14,598 bases of DNA, taken from assembly GCA_024640585.1 (NCBI GenBank), contig JAHEEQ010000103.1, positions 1 through 14,598 of the forward strand. The letters are read 5' to 3'. Origin of the DNA: Micrococcales bacterium. GTDB taxonomy: Bacteria > Actinomycetota > Actinomycetes > S36-B12 > UBA5976. The position numbers were made by a program, and so were the translations under genes. The notes beneath the pieces are model-generated. The model saw only the letters and a program-made list of their open reading frames with translations, had not been told where the DNA came from and searched no databases. Shown piece after piece: positions 12,492-14,598 of the stretch (position 1 is its first letter; each line of letters starts with the position of its first letter).

Positions 12492-14282
12492 ATGCCTTCG
12501 GAGCCAATCGGTCACAATCCGATACTTGCACGTGCAATCCGTAACTTCACAGGTTCTGAGCCAAATGCATCAGGGCAATATATTGCCCCTCTAATAGAAG
12601 GAGTCCCCTATTTAGCAGGAACTGCTATACGTGCAATCATAACTAACTATCAAGCACGGTTAAGCGGCCTCCTAGTTCCAGAGAAATACGCTCGACAATC
12701 TGCCCCCATCGATAATGCATATAGATACATACCTTTATCGCAAATTTACAATGAAGTGATTCCAATGGAACAGATTCGCCAAATAATTAATAATTACGAT
12801 AGGGACAGTTTCGTAAGTGCTTGCGCTGGATTTGCTGAAATGTCTCACCCCTCAATACACAACAAAAATATAGAAGATTTATATAAATTGAAATTACCAC
12901 TTCTGCATTCAAGAGCAAACAAATATCTTTCAGATGGCGATAAGTTTTTTGGACCACAAGCTGCCTTAGTGCTTGCAAAAATGGCGATTCTTGAAGGTTC
13001 TGATTTATCAGGCTTACCTGAAATGCCGATAGAGGAATTATTGATACTTTGCATAGCGATTCAGGACCATTTCCTAAACAAAGAGAATGAAGAAAATAAT
13101 CCAAATTTGGAAATAGAGATAATTTCAAATTATTGGCTCCATAGGAATCCACACATAACTGCAGAATTCAGGAGGTTTGAAGAACGTTGGGATTCGCCTG
13201 ATGAAGTTTCGGTCAAATTAAAGGAAGCATTCCAAAGTTCTCAAAATTTCCCAGTTTCTGCCATGTTAGGGGTTGCAGCAGCGATTATGCAGATAGAACT
13301 TCAATCAAGACTTTCTTTGCAACTTGATTTAGAGGATGACGATGAAATGTCTCAACATATTGAAATGGCACTGGAATTGATTTCGGCTGATGCAAGTCAT
13401 TTCAAAGTGCTCGCAAAAGAAAATAGTGCTGAACGTAATTTCATCTGGGATTTCAGAGACTTTCAGAAATATCCAATATATCGGAGGGCAGACGGGAGAT
13501 TCACTGTCCTTGGGACTTCATTTTTACTTTATAGGTGCCTCAGATGGCCCCTTGTTTACGATTCACAAGATGCTTTGTCCAAGGCTGATTTTTCGAGATT
13601 AACAAGCCAAGTAGAGAAATTAGCTGAGCGAAATGTAATTTCAAAATTCAACGATGCCTTTGGAAGTTCATGGACTGGAAGAATTATGGCATCCGAGGAA
13701 GTCGAATCAATCTATGGAGGACATGGAATTCAATCGGCTGACCTTGTAATGGAGTACGAAGATTCATGTCTCGTAATTGAGGTTTCAGCTTTTAGGCCAA
13801 CCCATCAGGCGCTATCGGCTGAGTCGGATTTCTACTACAAAGGCTTGTTAGAGCGAGTTTCAGGCGAGGCGAACCAAGCACTCTCGACTTGTGTTCAAAT
13901 ATTGAAACGCAACGATAGCCAAGGTGATGCAAGAAAAACCATTACGAAAGTTTTTCCAATCGTTATTGCTACTGAGGGTTTCATCGTAAATGCCCTTACC
14001 CTCATGAGAATTAGAGAGCTTTCAGCAATTCCTGAAAAGGGGTATGCGAAGCAAGTAGCGCCTCTGGAAATACTAAATTTAGATGAAGTTGACACACTCT
14101 TGCACCTAGTTAGCCGATTTGGCTTTTCAATTGCGAATTTACTCATTCAAAAGTCTTCTTCGAATTATTGGAGTGACTCGGTAAATAATTTCTTAGCGGC
14201 ACACTATGAATCAGAGCTAAAAATCATTCAAAACGAGTTCGAGTATAAATTGGAAAGTGACGAGCAGAACCCGGAACTCTAA
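12492..14282 (+). CDS. Large uncharacterised protein with nuclease-like C-terminal region
   Basis: This 596-residue protein (599 if GTG 12483 is used) matches no family I can name. I chose ATG 12492 because GGGAAG lies eight bases upstream, and this sequence would overlap the GTG start. The first roughly 310 residues are mostly helical and end with an acidic stretch (LEDDDE). Numbering from the GTG start, 330-470 look like a divergent PD-(D/E)xK fold: PIYRRADGRFTVL, then FGSSWTGR, SADLVMEYED (D420), CLVIEVSAF (E433) and GEANQAL (Q465). The third catalytic residue, usually lysine, is serine S435. It follows the phosphatase by 52 bases on the same strand and is the last gene before attR. It is a candidate effector or DNA/RNA-binding partner of the ARPP-1 pair; this is inference. 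Confidence 0.8.
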   Translation: MPSEPIGHNPILARAIRNFTGSEPNASGQYIAPLIEGVPYLAGTAIRAIITNYQARLSGLLVPEKYARQSAPIDNAYRYIPLSQIYNEVIPMEQIRQIINNYDRDSFVSACAGFAEMSHPSIHNKNIEDLYKLKLPLLHSRANKYLSDGDKFFGPQAALVLAKMAILEGSDLSGLPEMPIEELLILCIAIQDHFLNKENEENNPNLEIEIISNYWLHRNPHITAEFRRFEERWDSPDEVSVKLKEAFQSSQNFPVSAMLGVAAAIMQIELQSRLSLQLDLEDDDEMSQHIEMALELISADASHFKVLAKENSAERNFIWDFRDFQKYPIYRRADGRFTVLGTSFLLYRCLRWPLVYDSQDALSKADFSRLTSQVEKLAERNVISKFNDAFGSSWTGRIMASEEVESIYGGHGIQSADLVMEYEDSCLVIEVSAFRPTHQALSAESDFYYKGLLERVSGEANQALSTCVQILKRNDSQGDARKTITKVFPIVIATEGFIVNALTLMRIRELSAIPEKGYAKQVAPLEILNLDEVDTLLHLVSRFGFSIANLLIQKSSSNYWSDSVNNFLAAHYESELKIIQNEFEYKLESDEQNPEL

Positions 14283-14345
14283 ATAGTTTCTCGCTCAGTG
14301 ACCCCAGCATTTAAGGCCCCACAAGGTGGGCGAACTTCAGGAAAG

Positions 14346-14384
14346 TTGTCCACGATTTTGTCCTAGATGTCCACGATTTGCCCA
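14346..14384 (+). repeat. Right integrase arm-type sites (candidate)
   Basis: TTGTCCACG (14346-14354) with TTGTCC (14358-14363) repeats the left-end composite at 16 of 18 positions. A second, looser copy starts with ATGTCCACGATTT at 14367. TGTCCACGATTT recurs at a 21-base period, two helical turns. Likely bound by the integrase N-terminal domain, inferred from the matching left-end sites. Confidence 0.6.
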
Positions 14385-14431
14385 TATAAATCGATAGAAA
14401 TATCCGAGGCTTTGTATAAAAGTAAACAGTA

Positions 14432-14472
14432 AAAATAAGGAAGGTGAGCGGAGATTTAGCCTCCGCCCACCT
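14432..14472 (-). terminator. Rho-independent terminator placed after rnpB, carried by the element
   Basis: AGGTG and GCGGAG (14442-14453) pair with CTCCGC and CACCT (14461-14472): 11 base pairs with one mismatch and a seven-base loop. Read on the minus strand, the stem is followed by TCCTTATTTTTAC. It lies only eight bases beyond the att core, so it ends the rnpB transcript inside the element and shields the cargo from antisense read-through. Confidence 0.8.
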
Positions 14473-14479
14473 ATGTTGT

Positions 14480-14503
14480 AGAAGAGTCGCCCTATAAGCC
14501 GGA
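14480..14503. repeat. attR core: right copy of the 24-bp direct repeat
   Basis: Identical over 24 bases to 98-121. This copy is continuous with rnpB to the right, so it regenerates an intact RNase P RNA 3' end after integration. Confidence 0.92.
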
Positions 14504-14598
14504 TCCTGTCGAGGATCACCATCCATCTAGATCTGCAATTACTTGCAGATTCGAGCGACCTACCCGATAGCTTGAGTGCGAGCAGCACACTATCTTCT
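14481..14598 (-). ncRNA. rnpB: RNase P RNA, 3' part
   Basis: The minus strand reads TCGGGTAGGTCGCTCGA, a GATCTGCAA-type hairpin, CTAGATGGATGGTG, ACAGGATCCGGC and TTATAGGGCGACTCTTC. These follow in order the conserved 3' segments of class A bacterial RNase P RNA, for example the GGGTAGGCTGCTTGA, CTAGATGAATG and CCGGCTTAT segments in E. coli. RNase P RNA is the catalytic RNA that trims the 5' ends of tRNA precursors. The 5' part lies beyond the right edge. The sequence is uninterrupted here, so integration keeps the gene functional. Confidence 0.93.

Larger units (their letters stand above)
14283..14479. other. Right-end non-coding region of the element
   Basis: No gene is seen. The region holds the right arm-type repeats and the minus-strand terminator, listed separately. 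No good plus-strand terminator follows the operon ending at 14282; CCCAC/GTGGG (14318-14330) is a short hairpin with no T-run. Confidence 0.6.

Noticed and set aside
14318..14330. CCCAC/GTGGG hairpin as terminator of the ARPP-1 operon
   Set aside because: Short stem, three-base loop and no T-run after it.
1..14598. CRISPR array, tRNA genes or insertion sequences
   Set aside because: I looked for regularly spaced repeats, cloverleaf-type sequences and transposase motifs and saw none.

Overview
The window holds one nearly complete integrative element of about 14.4 kb, inserted in the 3' end of the RNase P RNA gene (rnpB), plus a little chromosome on each side. A 24-base direct repeat (98-121 and 14480-14503) marks the ends. 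The right copy is joined to the body of rnpB, which enters from the right on the minus strand. The left copy is followed by a partial minus-strand gene that looks like a YciI-like protein. DNA is AT-rich. The rnpB 3' end has a standard class A bacterial core, and the winged-helix gene beside the integrase resembles genes next to integrases in actinobacterial elements. A low-GC actinobacterium (for example a freshwater lineage) is my best guess for the host, but this is weak inference.

Layout, left to right. (1) 1-207: chromosomal flank, attL, integrase terminator and integrase arm-site repeats. (2) 208-2053, minus: tyrosine integrase and an overlapping winged-helix protein. (3) 2136-2741, plus: two small excisionase-like helix-turn-helix genes; the second has no ATG/GTG/TTG start. 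(4) 2742-5495, plus: a replication module of three overlapping genes, namely a primase-polymerase, a P-loop helicase-like ATPase and a four-cysteine zinc-ribbon protein. (5) 5643-10924, minus: a type I restriction-modification operon made of a small HTH regulator, HsdR, and a fused HsdM-HsdS. (6) 11012-14282, plus: a three-gene operon of an ARPP-1 family protein, a cysteine phosphatase, and a roughly 596-residue protein with a nuclease-like C-terminal region. (7) 14283-14598: right arm sites, a minus-strand terminator, attR and the rnpB 3' end.

The two cargo operons diverge from a compact control region with three copies of a 14-bp palindrome (two perfect, one with two mismatches). The palindromes contain the predicted leaderless start codons of both operons, so restriction and the ARPP-1 operon are probably controlled together, plausibly by the small HTH protein. 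No conjugation, capsid, portal or terminase genes are seen. An integrase, excisionase, primase/ATPase and defence cargo next to one attachment site resemble a phage satellite or a mobilisable island. The most novel candidate is the ARPP-1/phosphatase/nuclease-like operon, which may be an undescribed anti-phage system; that function is inference.
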